Positions 1-11,880 of a stretch of 64,000 nucleotides of DNA are shown here, piece by piece (the stretch's first letter is position 1; the number at the start of each line of letters is the position of its first letter). The notes under the pieces are model-generated. The model worked only from the letters and a program-made list of their open reading frames with translations. It was not told the origin of the DNA and did not search any database. The position numbers and the translations under genes were made by a program. The stretch spans positions 1 to 64,000 of the forward strand of contig JAYEVK010000084.1 of NCBI GenBank assembly GCA_036346275.1, read 5' to 3'. The stretch is from Otatea glauca (taxonomy: Eukaryota > Streptophyta > Magnoliopsida > Poales > Poaceae).

Positions 1-2400
1 CGATGGCGTCTTTGGGCTTGTTCCCAAGTGGGAGATGATGACAACTCCGGCGCCGCGCCATTCTTGTTGTAAGACCCATCGAAGTACATTGTCGATGCTC
101 GGGGTCTTCGATCTTTAGTGGTGCACGGGTTTGGTCCACTCCAGCGAGCGCCAGTCGGCTGAACTGCGACTTGATCGCCGTCAGGGGCGTATGTGATGTC
201 ATGGCGGTGAGCTCAGTGCCAGCTTGGCTATCCTTCGCGTCGCGGTTGCGGGACGATCGCCTAGACGGGCGTGGTCACCGCGGTGATGTTGTCTTGATCG
301 AAGTAGTGGGCGGGCTTTCTCTTCGCCAATGAGCACGCGTGAAGTAACACGCACTGCGGTCAGAGTCTTGGACTCGGAAAGGACCTCGTTAATGAAGTAA
401 AGCGGCGTTGTACCTTAAGTTCGCGGCCTTCTTCCTTCGCTCCACCAGGAGCGGCGCGGCTTGCAGGTAGTGGCGGCGGCGTGAAGGCAGCGGCTCCACA
501 GTGCGGGCGACCGGGGCTGAGGCGGACGGGGAAGGCCTTGGCGGGTGAGGGCCTCTGAGCTTACGGGGTCCAACTAAAGCGGTCGGATCTCTTGAGTAGC
601 ACTGTAGAGTGGCATTCGCGCTCGTGCCGTGAGACAAGCAGCTCAAAGGCGCTGAGCATCGGTCGACCTCTGGACCCCCTTGAGGTTCTTGATTGGGCCC
701 ATCCTTGCGATTGCTAATATCTTCTCTGGTTGGCCTCGATGCCTCGCTCGGAGACAATGAAGCCAAGGAGCTTCCTTTGGGGACCCCAAAAGCATTTCGA
801 GATTGAGCTTTATGCGGAATCGTCGAAGGTTCGCAAAGGTCTCTTCAGTCGGGGACAAGGTCGTCGGCCTTCTTGGTTTCACGACAATATCGTCGGCGTA
901 CACCTCAGCGTTACGGCCGTCTGGTTATTGAAGCACGTTTGCATACATTTGGTATGTGCGCGCGCGTTCTTTAGGCGAGCGGCATCGTAGCGTGCGAGAA
1001 TGGCGAGCGGGGTGATGAAGGAAGTCGCGGTGGTCGGACTCCTTAGCGCAATCGGTGGTAGCAGGTAGGCATCGAGAAGAGAGGACTCGCACCTGCGGTG
1101 GAGTCGATGACAGTCGATCGCGGGGCAAAGAGCGGATCTTTGGGACATGCTTTGTTAAGACTCGTATAGTCAGCGCACATCCTCCATTGCCCATTTTCTT
1201 TTTACAAATGCAGGGTTGGCTAGCCACTCGGGGTGGCGCACCTCTTTACGAACCTGCGACGGAAGTTTGGCGATCTCCTCCCTATGATCTGCGCTTCTCC
1301 TCGTCGAGCGGCGCGCGGCGTTAGGCGGCCGGCTTTGAGCACGGTCGGGTGCTCAGGAGTGCTCGGCGACTTCCCCAGGATTCTGGCATGTCGGAGGACC
1401 TCCATGCGAAGCGTCTTTGTTGGTGCGGAGGAGTCGGCGCGCTTTCCTATTTGGCGGGGCGTGGCTCCGATCCGCGCGGTCTTGGTCGGATCACGAGGAT
1501 CGACCGCGACCTCCCCGTGTCCTCGGCGGACTTGAAGGATCCGCCCCGAAACTGGCTGGACTCGGGGCGGTTCGGGCTTCCCTCACGAGGTTATCGAGCT
1601 CGGCGAGGCGATGACTGCGAGGCAAGCTCACCTTCTTTGCGCTCGCGATTGTAGGCAAATTGGAAAAAGCGATGCCGCGGTGATGACTCCCGTGGCCTGG
1701 CATCTTCGGCAGAGGTAGGCGTGGTGAGGGACCGCCATGAACTTGGCGTAACATGGCCTTCCCGAGGATGGCATGGTAGGCAGGAAATCCGACCTCAAGC
1801 GAGGTTTGGTGCGGAAGTTTCCGGTTCCCCAAGGTAGCAGGCGGTCGATCGCCGAGTGGATGGGCCTGCGGCGGGAATGACACCATGGAAGGCGCCTTCG
1901 CTGGTCGGAGGGTTGGCCAGCGGGATCCCCATGGCGTCGGCGTCGGCGTAGAGAATGTTGAGCCGCTGCCTCCGTCCATGAGCACCTTTGAAAGCGCTTC
2001 TTCCCCGAGCGGGGTGACCACGGGGTATCTCCCGGTGTGGGCGTGGTCGAGGTGGTCGGTCCGATCAAAGGTGATCGGGAACTCAGACCACCGGGGTATT
2101 GGGGGGCGCATGGCGCGGCGGTATGGACCTCGCGATAAGCGAGCTTGGCCGGCAGCCGGCATAGCGCCGGTCCTCCAAAGATCATGAGGCGGCCGTCGGG
2201 TTCGGGGAACTCGTCGTGCGCCTTTCTCAGCGGCCCAGCGAGGCGCGGCGAGCTCTTCCCCTTGCCCCGCGGCGTTGCGGGGCCCGGAAGGTAACGCCTC
2301 GGGACCTCGCGATCCGGTACTTGTGTGACGGAGAGCAGTGGTTTGAGGCGCGGGCCGTCCATCAACTTCTCGAAGTGGTGGCGCGGCGGTCGGTCGCTTT
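1..2400 (-). pseudogene. pol: Tat pol: protease, reverse transcriptase, RNase H and start of second RNase H
   Basis: Matches are found in several frames on the minus strand. A protease-like DGGS motif and the lineage-typical stretch around YHAILG (about 1780-1800) lie in 1630-2010. The reverse transcriptase follows: a LDAY...TSFITP segment near 1010-1110, MQTCF near 935-950, and the catalytic box YADDIVVK at 879-900, where Val is replaced by Ala in the usual YVDD. RNase H remnants cover about 150-640. At 1-100 an MYFDGS...NGAG-type sequence marks the second, archaeal-type RNase H of Tat elements. Frames shift at least every few hundred bases, so no functional polyprotein is possible as read. 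Domain edges are approximate. Confidence 0.8.
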
Positions 2401-4050
2401 CTTTGCTTAGCGAGGCGATCGGCGGTGGCGACCATAGGGCTGCGGATCGCTTCCGTGCAGCTTAGTTTGTCGGAAGCGGTCGAAGGGACCGTGCGGGCGC
2501 GGGTTACGGCTGAGCCTTTCCTCCCTCGAAGATGGCCCCACGGCCTCCTCGCCGGAGGCGTGGTTGGTGGCGATGTCGAGGAGCTCCTTGGTAGTTCTAG
2601 GCTTGAGGCGGCCTAGTTTGTGTACCAAGGCCTTGCGGAGAGTGCGTAGATGAATGCTCCCACGACATCGGCGTCGGAGATGTCGGGGAGCTCGTTGCCT
2701 GCGGGAAAACCAGGATGTAGTCGGAGGTTTCCTGGTACATTGTTTGCGACCCTTGAGTCCCAGGAGTTTCCGAGCGCTTGTAAGTGCCACAAGTTCTTAA
2801 ACGAAGGGCCTTCAAGTCAGTCCGATCCACGATGGTTTTGGCAGGCAAGTACTCGAGCAGGCTCGGGTAAGTCTGCGAGTAGATGGGAAGGTATTGGATG
2901 ATGAAGAGGTCATTCGTTGCTCCTCCGCCGGCATGCGGCGGTAATCTTGAGCGGACACACAGGTTTGTGGCCGGTGTATTTAAGCGATGTTGGTAAGTGC
3001 CGAATCGGCGGGGAAGTCGCTGGCGGATCCACAGCGAGCGCTCATGATCGGGGACCGTCGGGGCTCGGGCTGCGGTGGTGGTGCCGCGCGCCCAACCGTG
3101 GTGGCGGCCTCCTCGCCATCTTTCTCGCGCCTCAAGGGTAGCGCGAATGTCGTAGGCATCAGCAGGCGTTAGCGCCGAGGCGCAGCGAGGCTGGTGTGGC
3201 TCGTGATGCGGCGGCGCTGTCTGGACCATCCGACCGCGCAGTGATGCAGGGCCGGTGGCGAGGTGGCTCCGGGCGATAGGGCCGGGCGTGCATGTCTGCG
3301 ACGCGTGCTCTACCGGCCCTCGGAGGTTTTGGTAGGTGGCCTTGGCCTCCGGTCGGTCGGCTCAGGAGGCCTCGAGCGGCATTGCGGCCGCGGCCGCGTT
3401 TTGGCGGCGTGGGAAGAAGTGAGGACCGTCGGACCCTTCCCTCTTTGAGGTGTGCTGGCCTTGCGTGTGTGCGTCGCCCGAGCACATCACGGGGCCTCGA
3501 GCCCCTCTGCTCGAGGTTGGCTGGGCGGTGAGCTTCAGTTCTTCGTTCCTCCAACTCTTTGCTTGTTTGTTATTGGAGCTCGCGCCAGATGCGAGCGCGT
3601 TGATGCGCTTTCTGGTTGGCCTCCTCCTGCGCCTGAGTGCGGCGGACGGGAGGCCCGCGACGCGAGGGCCACGGAACCGTCGGCGGTGCGCCATGTTGCA
3701 CTCGCGAGTGCGCTGTGGCGGGTACTCGTGTCGGGCTGAGTCACGTCGGAAGAGTCTTCCGGCTTCGTGGATGGGCGGCGGGTAGCCGACCATCGCCACG
3801 ATCGTGAGCCTATGGGTGGTGACATGGTCACTGCCGGAGCCTCTGGAGTTTTCGTCGGCCGTGGCGGAACCTCCTCGGGTTCGGCCGGGAGACTGCGGCG
3901 CCCCAGCGGGCTTAGAAATCGCGGAGAGGGCGCCCAAGCTCTCGTGAGCGCTTGTCCTCGGGGCGGTGGGGACAGCGTGAGCCCTCCGTCGGGGTGTGGC
4001 GAAATCGAGGCAAGCGGATCCGGTTCCCAGTGCGATCATCCGTCGCGATG
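2400..4050 (-). pseudogene. gag: Tat gag polyprotein remnant
   Basis: Gag forms the capsid-like particle of the retrotransposon in the cytoplasm. The conserved core is at 2407-3229 on the minus strand: a Leu-Glu-X-Leu-Pro-Ala stretch, a GTYKR segment and the strongly conserved TTKELLDIATNHASGEEAV run (about 2525-2600), which is the retrotransposon gag domain of this lineage. The match moves between at least two frames. The part from 3229 to about 4050 is GC-rich and Arg/Pro-rich in translation. It corresponds to the variable N-terminal half and leader, and I cannot fix a start codon. It is a pseudogene as read. Confidence 0.75.
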
Positions 4051-4104
4051 GGTGGATGCCATCGAGGAGATAAGCGGAATCGGAGATGGTGATGAAGGCG
4101 CGAA

Positions 4105-4123
4105 GCCCCTACAGCGCGCCAAC
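4105..4123 (-). other. Primer binding site of the Tat element
   Basis: On the minus strand the sequence directly after the LTR reads TTGGCGCGCTGTAGGGG. This resembles the TTGGCGCGCC...GGGG primer site usual for grass Tat elements. It adjoins the LTR end at 4124, which fixes the LTR boundary and the orientation. Confidence 0.65.
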
Positions 4124-4993
4124 TATCGGCGTTTTTGGCCCGGCAAGTAAATTTTAAGTCTAGAGGGTCGCGCGTTCCACTCACTGAATGGTTAGACTCG
4201 TGAGTCAAGATGTATCTTGGTTGGTGAAAGTCCCTACTCGATTCGGATGGCGTATTGTATTGCTTTTGCACTATGTTTTTCTGAGGCGAGGCCCTAAATG
4301 ACTTAGTCTCCTCATGTTCTTATGTCTCCCTCTCCCTCTCGCTCTCGCTCTGTCGTTTAGCCACTGCCTCCTTTTATCTGAAGGAAGGGCAGGTTACATC
4401 GAGTTGGGAGGAAGAGCGAGTGACCTCGCTAGGACTCGGTCCTTAATCACTGTGGGTAGTCGCCACCCGTCTTGCCCATCTTTGGGTTGGTAGCCTTGGT
4501 GGTCGGGAGGTTAGGTATTCCCGGAAATAAGCGTGCTTGCCCTCTGTGACCCTTGCGAATCTTGGCGTCGAGTGCGTGGCGTTGGTCTTTGCCTCGGGAG
4601 GAAGCGTGCGCTCATCTTGTCACGTGGTAGTTGATGAAATTTGGAAGCTTTGTCTTCTGCGATCACGGATCTTCTTGGGAAGAGCCACGCCCTTGTATAG
4701 TCGCTCACGATTGACCTCATTCGAAGTGCGTGGCGGTAGGCGATGAGGACGACACGCGGCACTCGGCGTTAAATCACCTTAGTTCGGTTGGGTCGGGGAT
4801 CCCCCCGCAAGAGAAGTCGGGGCGCTGTATGGTCGGATCGCTTTCCACTGGCGGTCGGGGCGGATGTCTTCTTGTGATCGCGAGCGTTCGATCGGTGGTG
4901 GCGGCGCCAGCGGCTGTTGAAGTGGAGATATGCTTGAGGCCGCTGGCTCGTCGCTTCGAGCTGTTGGGGTATCCTTTTTATTAGTATTCGTCA
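4124..4993 (-). repeat. 5' LTR of the Tat element
   Basis: The LTR is bounded on one side by the primer site at 4105-4123. On the other it is bounded by the point where hAT transposase coding sequence begins. On the minus strand it starts TGACGA and ends CCGATA, one base off the expected CA end. About 870 bp. A pyrimidine-rich low-complexity tract (CTCCCTCTCGCTCTCG type) lies near 4325-4350. The partner LTR is outside the window, so identity and target duplication cannot be tested. The right boundary is an estimate (within about 10 bp). Confidence 0.6.
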
Positions 4994-5920
4994 CTAAGCA
5001 AGGTACTTTGCAAATACAAGCAAATAAGGGGGATAGTAGTCATTGTGCCGTTTCCACTTGGAAGTTTGATCCTGAAGGACTTAGGGAAGCATTTGCTGAA
5101 ATGATCATTACAGATGAGCTTCCATTTGCATTTTCTGAACGTGAAGGCTTTAAAAAGTTCATGTTCAAAGCATGTCCACGTTTCTCTGTTCCCTCTAGAA
5201 GAACAACCACTAGGGACTCTGGTCGCACTTACAATAATGAGAAAGCAAAGCTCAAACATTTTTTTATGGATTCTTGTGAAAAAGTTTCCCTCACAACTGA
5301 CACATGAACTTCAAACACACAACAGAACTACATGTCTGTAACAACACATTTCATTGATAGTGATTGGAAGCTACATAAGAAGATCATTGGTTTTTTCTTG
5401 GTAAAGGGTCATATGGGGGAGGACATAGGGAAATCTTTAGAGAAATGTTTGATGGAATGGTGTATTGAAAAAGTCTTCACAGTAACTGTTGATAATGCTA
5501 GCTCTAATGATAGTGCTCTAAATTACATGAGAAGGGTCTTGAATAGTTCTAACAGTAGCATCGCTAAAGGCAAGTATATTCACATGAGGTGTGCTGCATA
5601 TATCATTAATTTGATAGTTTCTGATAGCCTAAAAGAATTATCAGTTTCAATTCAACGTGTCCGTGCTACTGTTAAATTTATTAAGAACTCCCCATCTAGA
5701 ATATCCATATTTAAGAAATGTGCTGAATTGGCAAAGGTGGATAGTAAAGCATTCTTATCACTAGATGTTAGTACTAGATGGAACTCGACATACCTTATGC
5801 TGAATGCTGCATAAATTTATGAGGATGTATTTGAAAGGTATGGTGAAGAAGACCCATATTATGCAATAGAATTATGTAGTGAGAAAGGTACTGGAGTTCC
5901 TGAAAGTGGAGATTGGTAGA
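4994..5920 (+). pseudogene. hAT transposase, N-terminal and central part
   Basis: The frame starting near 4994 gives a clear hAT transposase: the ELPFAFSE segment (about 5117-5140), the conserved LTTDT motif near 5290-5304, TVDNASSND (about 5485-5511) holding a catalytic Asp, and the Cys/His-type motif HMRCAAYIINLIV (5581-5619). In that last motif the usual second His is Tyr. Two in-frame stops are visible: at 5305-5307, where the Trp after TTDT is TGA, and at 5812-5814. The gene runs into ESGDW and stops at 5920 where Tekay-1 is inserted. It continues at 19837. The missing N-terminus, with any BED zinc finger, lies left of the Tat element. Not functional as read. Confidence 0.85.
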
Positions 5921-8900
5921 TGTCGGGACCGGATTTCCAAATCCGAACCCTCTGTGTATAACCTGTGCTAGTCCAGGAAAAGCTAGCACACACAGTGAAA
6001 CAGTGATGACAACACATCCATATCACGAATCAAATAATATTAATTAAGCAAAAGAATATTAGCCTTATGGCCAATTATTACAAATAAGAAGCATCATAGC
6101 TAGAGTTCAATAAGAAACAGCGGAAACGAATTAACAAAAACAAAGTAAGTAAGCCCATCCATTTGCCAACAGGAAATCGACTGGGGTTCGCGTCCTAGCA
6201 TTCCGGATCGCCTTCATCATAACCACAAGCGTAGAAATCGTAGTCACCTTCAGCTTCTGCGAACTCTTCTGTGGAAGGTTGGGGATGTTGCAAGGGTGAG
6301 CACAAAATGTACTCCACAAGTCTTGGAAACATAATGCATGATAACTATATGCAAGGCTAAACAATTGAAGGCATAATATGGCTCTTTTAGCATAAAGCAA
6401 AGTTTAACTGTAAATACCAATAGTAATTTCACAAAGCATCATTTGATCAAAATGTAATTGTATAGTAATTGAATTTGTTTTGACAATTAAATCAGGTTCC
6501 ATCTACCTGACTGGCTCCATCTACCAAACCATAACCCGAGAGTTCCATCTGCTCACGGATTCCCAAAACAACCATTTTCCTTTAAAACCAAACCATAAAA
6601 TCTACAATGTGCAAGCGTACCTCGCCTGCCCTTGACTGTGGGCACGGCTATTTAAGTAGTTTTAACTCTAAAGAGTGTGTACACTTTACCCACAAGACAT
6701 GATCGACTCTTGTTGCCATGCACTTAACACACTTCCTTTGGTGTGTCGGCAGAGAGATCATGACAAGGCCTTTACAATGCACAACCCCACTATTAACCTC
6801 GCGCTAAGGTTTCACATTTGTTAGGGTTCTAGGCGCCCGATCTGAAGCCCCTCTTGTGCTGCCAACATCGCACTCACCAGCTGGCGAAGCTAATAATGAG
6901 ACGCACAAATTATTTAGCGAGTCGTACCCATATAGACTTGTGGTTATGCGGTAGTGCTCGGTCCATGGTAACACACGTTTGGTCCTTAATTGACTAGGCG
7001 GAACATTCACATACCAAGGTCTCGTGCTTTACGCACCATAAACATCCATCCGGTCGGTCTAAATCATTTCCATTTTATTTTACTTAAATCACAGCAGCAA
7101 TACCAATTGCGCAATTTCACAAATAAGTTTAAACAATACTTGAAATGATTCCCATAATGGCACCATACCAAAGCGCTTAAATTTGGACTAAGCAATTCTA
7201 CCGTTCCATGCTAACCTCTGGATATCACCAAATAAAATAGCTAGTATTATCTAGGGTGACAAGGTTTGACATGATCAATACCAATAAGGGTATAACAAAT
7301 TCTGGTATTTAACTATACTCTAAAACTGTATTTAAAGTACATTGCATAAAGTAAGCATGCATAATTTAAAAACAACATAACATTTTCATAAAATTTGGGA
7401 TCAATATGTTCAAGGAAGACTTGCCTTGTTGCCTCTTCTTTGGTTCTACCTCGATTGTTGATTCGGTGATCTTGATTGCGTCGTCTACATGAAACGAGCA
7501 AATAAATAAAACAAATTCAAATAAAATTCAAAAATTGAAAATAATGGTACTGGAAGATAAATCTTGAATTTAGATGGATTTAGAAATTTGAATCACTGGA
7601 ATCGGAGCTCGAACGAAGGAGAACGGGCTCCTGGAAGATTCCAGATCAGAAAATCAGAGAAAAACAGAGAGGCTGACACGTGGCAGACTGTGATTGGCTG
7701 GAATTTTCGGGATTTCTGGAAAATCAGAAAAAGAAAGGAAAACCGGCCCGACCGTGGGGCCCAGCGTCGGTGGCTCGATCCACGGTGAGCAGGAGCACAG
7801 GAGAGGAATGCCGGCGTGGTGGACCACGGCCGAGGTGGCGGCGCGGCGGCGCTAGAGGCGGGCGTGGCGGCGGCCGCGGCGGCCAGCGGAGGCGAGGCGG
7901 CGCGCATCCAACGGGCGAGGCGGATCGAGCGGTGGGGCGGAGGAAGCGTCGCGGCGTGGCGCGATCTGGCGCGCGCGGAAGATCGGACGGCCGAGATCTC
8001 GCGACGAACCACGGCAGCGGCGGCGCAACTCACGAGATGCGGAGAAGAAACGCGGCCGTCGCGAAAGCAGCGATAGATCGGGTGCGGGATTTGGCGGATC
8101 GGAAGAGGCGGTGCGAGCGGCGCAAAGTGCAACCGGTGGCGGCGGAGACCAGCCGGGGCGGATATCGGCGGCGGATGGCTTGGCGGCGGCGGAGGACCAG
8201 CGAGCTTCGTGCGCGAGCGGCGGTGTCTCGGCGAAAAGAAAAAGGGCAAAAGCGGCGCGGCGCGGGAACCTCGGGATGGGGTCCTCGGGCTTTAAATAGC
8301 CCTAGGGAGGCGTCTGCGCGACGCGAGGCGCCAGCGGCAGCGCGTGCTAGGGTTTTGGTGTTGGCTGCGCGCGGCGACGCGGCGACATCTGGCCGTCCAC
8401 GTGGCGCGCATTGGGCGCGTGGCTGGCTGGGTGTAAGGACCGAATCGCGATTGAACCCCTTTGTGTTTACCGCACTAGTCCGGGATCAACGCTAGTGCAC
8501 ACGGCTCAATATTGGTACATATCACATCATACTCAGCGATAATAGAATAATAGTTCATTCATTGATATATCTAAAGATATGATCTTATGACCAACTTACA
8601 TTATTAAGCCACGTAGGGCAAGGCGAAAATATAAACTAATAATTATGCGTGGAAAGTAGAAAGCGTAGATAGCTCATCGAGTTCACTCTGAGGCAACAGA
8701 CAAGGCTCGGACCCTAATGACTCGTGTCTTCTGGACTTCCTCTTCCAACACGGTGTAGATTCTTCAGCTGTTGATTATTGTTGTTTGGCAAGGGTGAGTA
8801 CTTAAGCACTCAACAAGTTGTGCCTGAATGCAATTCTATGTATCTATATGCAAGGCTTATTCAATGGATAGGCTATCATGGCTATTTTGCAATAAGCGGC

Positions 8901-11864
8901 ATTTATGAACAAATCGATAAATAGATTGTAAAGGCGTAAAACAAAAACCATAGTAAATAGATTCAGTATTTCTCAAATAAACCAAGTTTCCAATCCTAAG
9001 TCAAATTCCATCTTCCATATGGCCTTCCGACATCCCAACCAAGTTGTCCAATTAATTAAACTAACCCTTAACTATAATTTTCGAGCATTGCTCAATACCG
9101 CGAGCACGGCTATCCGAATAGTTTCACACTCTGCAGAGGTTATGCACTTTACCCACGCGATACAACCAAACACCACCAAGGCGAGTGATTATAACAAAGC
9201 CTTTACAATGCTGCAGCTTAGCAGGATACTACGCTAAGGTTTCAACACTGGTGGGTCTGAAAACCATAACCAGGGCCCCCCTCTTGCGCCATGTGAATTA
9301 CTCCATAACTCGGGAACTCACACCGACCACGATAGTACCAAAATTAAGACATTGCAAATTACTCAGCTAGGCTGGCCCATACCAGACATGTGGTTGCATG
9401 ATTGACTCAGGTCAAAGGCTTGCAAGGTTAAGTCCTTAGTGTGATCAAGGCAAGACATCCACATACCCTCGCCCATCGGGCCCACCTTAGCATCCTCGCC
9501 TTGTCACTTGCCCCAATCAAGTTATTATCACCCAGTTGATTACCAAGCACCACGTGCCATCAACAATTCAACATCGTTGCGTGACATGACTCGTCACAAC
9601 AACTCAATCTCATCGTGTGATCCCACATGACACACAAGTTCATAATATTGTTCCATATTCCATGAATCAAGATTAATTATCAATGATTACGACACATGTG
9701 ATGGCGTGGCATGACTAAGCAACTAATACGGACTAATCCTCCAATGTTGATTATAATTATTAACCAACTATATTTAACCAATCTAGGGTGACAATGGATC
9801 ATGGCATACAATGACAAGGTAGGGTGTAGATCAATCTGGTACATTAGCTAAGCCCAATCTAATTTGAAACCATTGTATATTTGAAATACATGCAATTGGG
9901 TAAAACAAACATAGCAATTTTATAAACATGGGTTCAACATGATCAAAGCACAACTTGCCTTGGAATAGGTCTGATCTGGTTCGGAACTTGCTCTTGAGTT
10001 GCTGGATCTTCCTCCGAAGCGTCGCACAATTCAACGTCTACGCGTACCGAAGAAAAAAACAAATAAATGCCAAAACAGAGAGAATTTGAACTCCAAAAAT
10101 CAAATAAAATTCACCATTAAATATATCTTAATTTTACAAATTTTTAGAAATTTGAATCACTCAAATCCGAGTTAAGATGCAAAAGTTATAGCCTTTTGAA
10201 GTTTGAAATAAATACTGAAAATACAGAAATTAGAAATTCGGAATTAACAGATTTATTTTTATACTGAAAAAGCGATTTATGACGTCAGCGTGACCTCATG
10301 ATGACGTCATCAACACTGAAATTTCAATCGGATTATTTTCCAATTGAAAAAATACATTTATAGCGCAAGCATGGCGTCGGCGTGGCGTCGACCACAGCGC
10401 CGACCAATCGAGCTTGTCCGTGGTCGGTGCATAGGCGAGTCCACGGCGCGTAGCGGGACTCTGATGGACTCGGTCCATGGCGCCTCGGCTGCTGAGCCGA
10501 CGCGGCACACCACGATTGGTCGCCCGCACCGCTCGATCGATCCGCGAAACCGTCGGGCGGTCGGCGTTCAGCGCGCGCGTGGCGCGCATCGACCATGAGA
10601 TCTAGATCCAAGCGACTCAAAGCTTACGGGTCGGCGATGGCTATCGACGGCGAGATCTTCTGCGGCGAAGAAGAAGGCCGAGGTAGCGGCGTTAGGTGAG
10701 GTTACGGCGGCGTGATCTGCGGGTTCAGCGGTTCGGTCGGCGAACTTCGAAGATGGCGTCGAGAGCGGCGAAGGCTAAGCGGCGGCGGAAATCGAGCAAA
10801 ACCGAGGTGTTCGCGCTTCCAACTCCGGCGAGCTCCTCTGCGCGTTTACGACGATCCTCGCGAAACCCTCCGATCAAAAGGCGTGGCGCTCATTGCGAAC
10901 CTCGGTGCTACCCCTCCTTTTATAGCCTCGGCGTCAGCTCTACGGCGAAGAAGGCCGGGGCGTTCTACGGCGGACTCGAGTCGAGCGGGGACAACGGCGC
11001 TCCGCCGTCGCAGCGTCGCGATCAAGCGACCGCGAAGCGGCTTCTGCGGCGCGATCAGTCCGTTGAGACTTGATTGAGCAGTGCGCGAATTAAATTTGAG
11101 GTGGGGCACCAAGCCATGAGCCTCAGCGCCTGATCTTTGGGCTTGGCCCAACACTATTCACATGACTTTTAAGAGATTTCTTATTTAAAATAATTAAAGA
11201 AATTCATTTTATTTATTTTAAGTGATAAAACTATTGGGAAAAATCCAAGAAAAATCTCAAAATACTTTGAGACATTACGGACTCAAATAAAATATTTTTG
11301 GCAAAACTTTATTTTAACTTTACACAGATTTAAATAGATTTGAATAAAGGGCAATAAAATTTAATTAAAATTAATTCCAATAAATCCAGAAAAATCCAAA
11401 TAAATTCGAGAAAGTCATAAATGCACATTTAAGCAATAAAACTTAATTAAGCCAAATTTGGGATGTTACACTTTGGTAGAGAGGAAAAGCGGGTAGTAGG
11501 CGAAGGAGATGGGCGAGCAAGCGGTAGACGAGGAATAGGAGTGGTAAGCGGGATTCGGCCCGAAAAGGGTTTTTCAAAATAAATTATTTTCCGAATTAAA
11601 GAAATTCCAGAAATTCAAATAAAAACAAATAAATTCAAATAAATATCAAATGAATTCAGAAAAATCTCCAAAAATACAGAAAAATTCCTTGCAGCATAAT
11701 GAAGCCAACTAAAATTGAAAATCTTTTGTTTGTTGAATAGATTAGTCAAATTAAATCCATTCATAAATAGAAATTCATATTAAGCTGAAATTAATTCAAG
11801 AAAAATGCAAATGGTGAATTTTCAAACTTAAACATTCTAAAATCCAAATTTTTGGAATGTTACA
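5921..11864 (-). repeat. 3' LTR of Tekay-1, split by a nested solo LTR
   Basis: The LTR begins TGTCGGGACC at 5921 and ends ATGTTACA at 11864. It aligns to the partner LTR at 16919-19831 over its whole length, except for the insertion 8432-11470. Without that insertion it is about 2905 bp against 2913 bp for the partner. It contains a GC-rich block (about 7750-8400) and AT-rich flanks. The long open frames in the GC-rich block are not conserved with the partner LTR and are not genes. Confidence 0.92.
8432..11470 (-). repeat. Solo LTR of a second Tekay family, nested in the Tekay-1 LTR
   Basis: The segment starts TGTAAGGACC and ends GGGATGTTACA. It is closely similar to both LTRs of Tekay-2 (38684-41799 and 47550-50668), for example in the shared stretches near 8540-8580 and 9800-9830. 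No internal sequence is attached, so it is a solo LTR. The flanks are CTGGG on the left and CTTTG on the right, so a perfect duplication is not visible. The Tekay-1 partner LTR is uninterrupted at this point (about 19430-19445), so this insertion came after Tekay-1 arrived. Confidence 0.9.
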
Positions 11865-11880
11865 AACCTCCCCTCCTTAA
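11865..11880 (-). other. Polypurine tract of Tekay-1
   Basis: On the minus strand the bases next to the 3' LTR read AAGGAGGGGAGGTT. This is the purine-rich primer for plus-strand DNA synthesis, in the position expected for a gypsy element. Confidence 0.8.

Larger units (their letters stand above)
1..4993 (-). mobile_element. Tat-lineage Ty3/gypsy LTR retrotransposon, truncated by window edge
   Basis: Reading the minus strand from 4993 down to 1 gives an LTR, a primer site, gag, protease, reverse transcriptase, RNase H and the start of a second RNase H-like domain. This order, with two RNase H domains, is known for the Tat lineage (RIRE2, Retand and relatives in grasses). All reading frames are broken many times, so this is a decayed copy. 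The integrase and the other LTR lie left of the window. The element is GC-rich compared with the AT-rich hAT sequence it abuts at 4994, and it seems to be inserted in that hAT gene. Confidence 0.85.

Noticed and set aside
7680..8495. A 271-codon open frame on the plus strand in the Tekay-1 LTR, and overlapping frames on both strands
   Set aside because: It is Arg/Gly-rich translation of a GC-rich LTR block. The partner LTR (18720-19520) does not keep the same frame, and the element is transcribed from the other strand.
10696..11154. Overlapping open frames on both strands in the solo LTR
   Set aside because: GC-rich LTR sequence. The equivalent places in the Tekay-2 LTRs do not preserve these frames.
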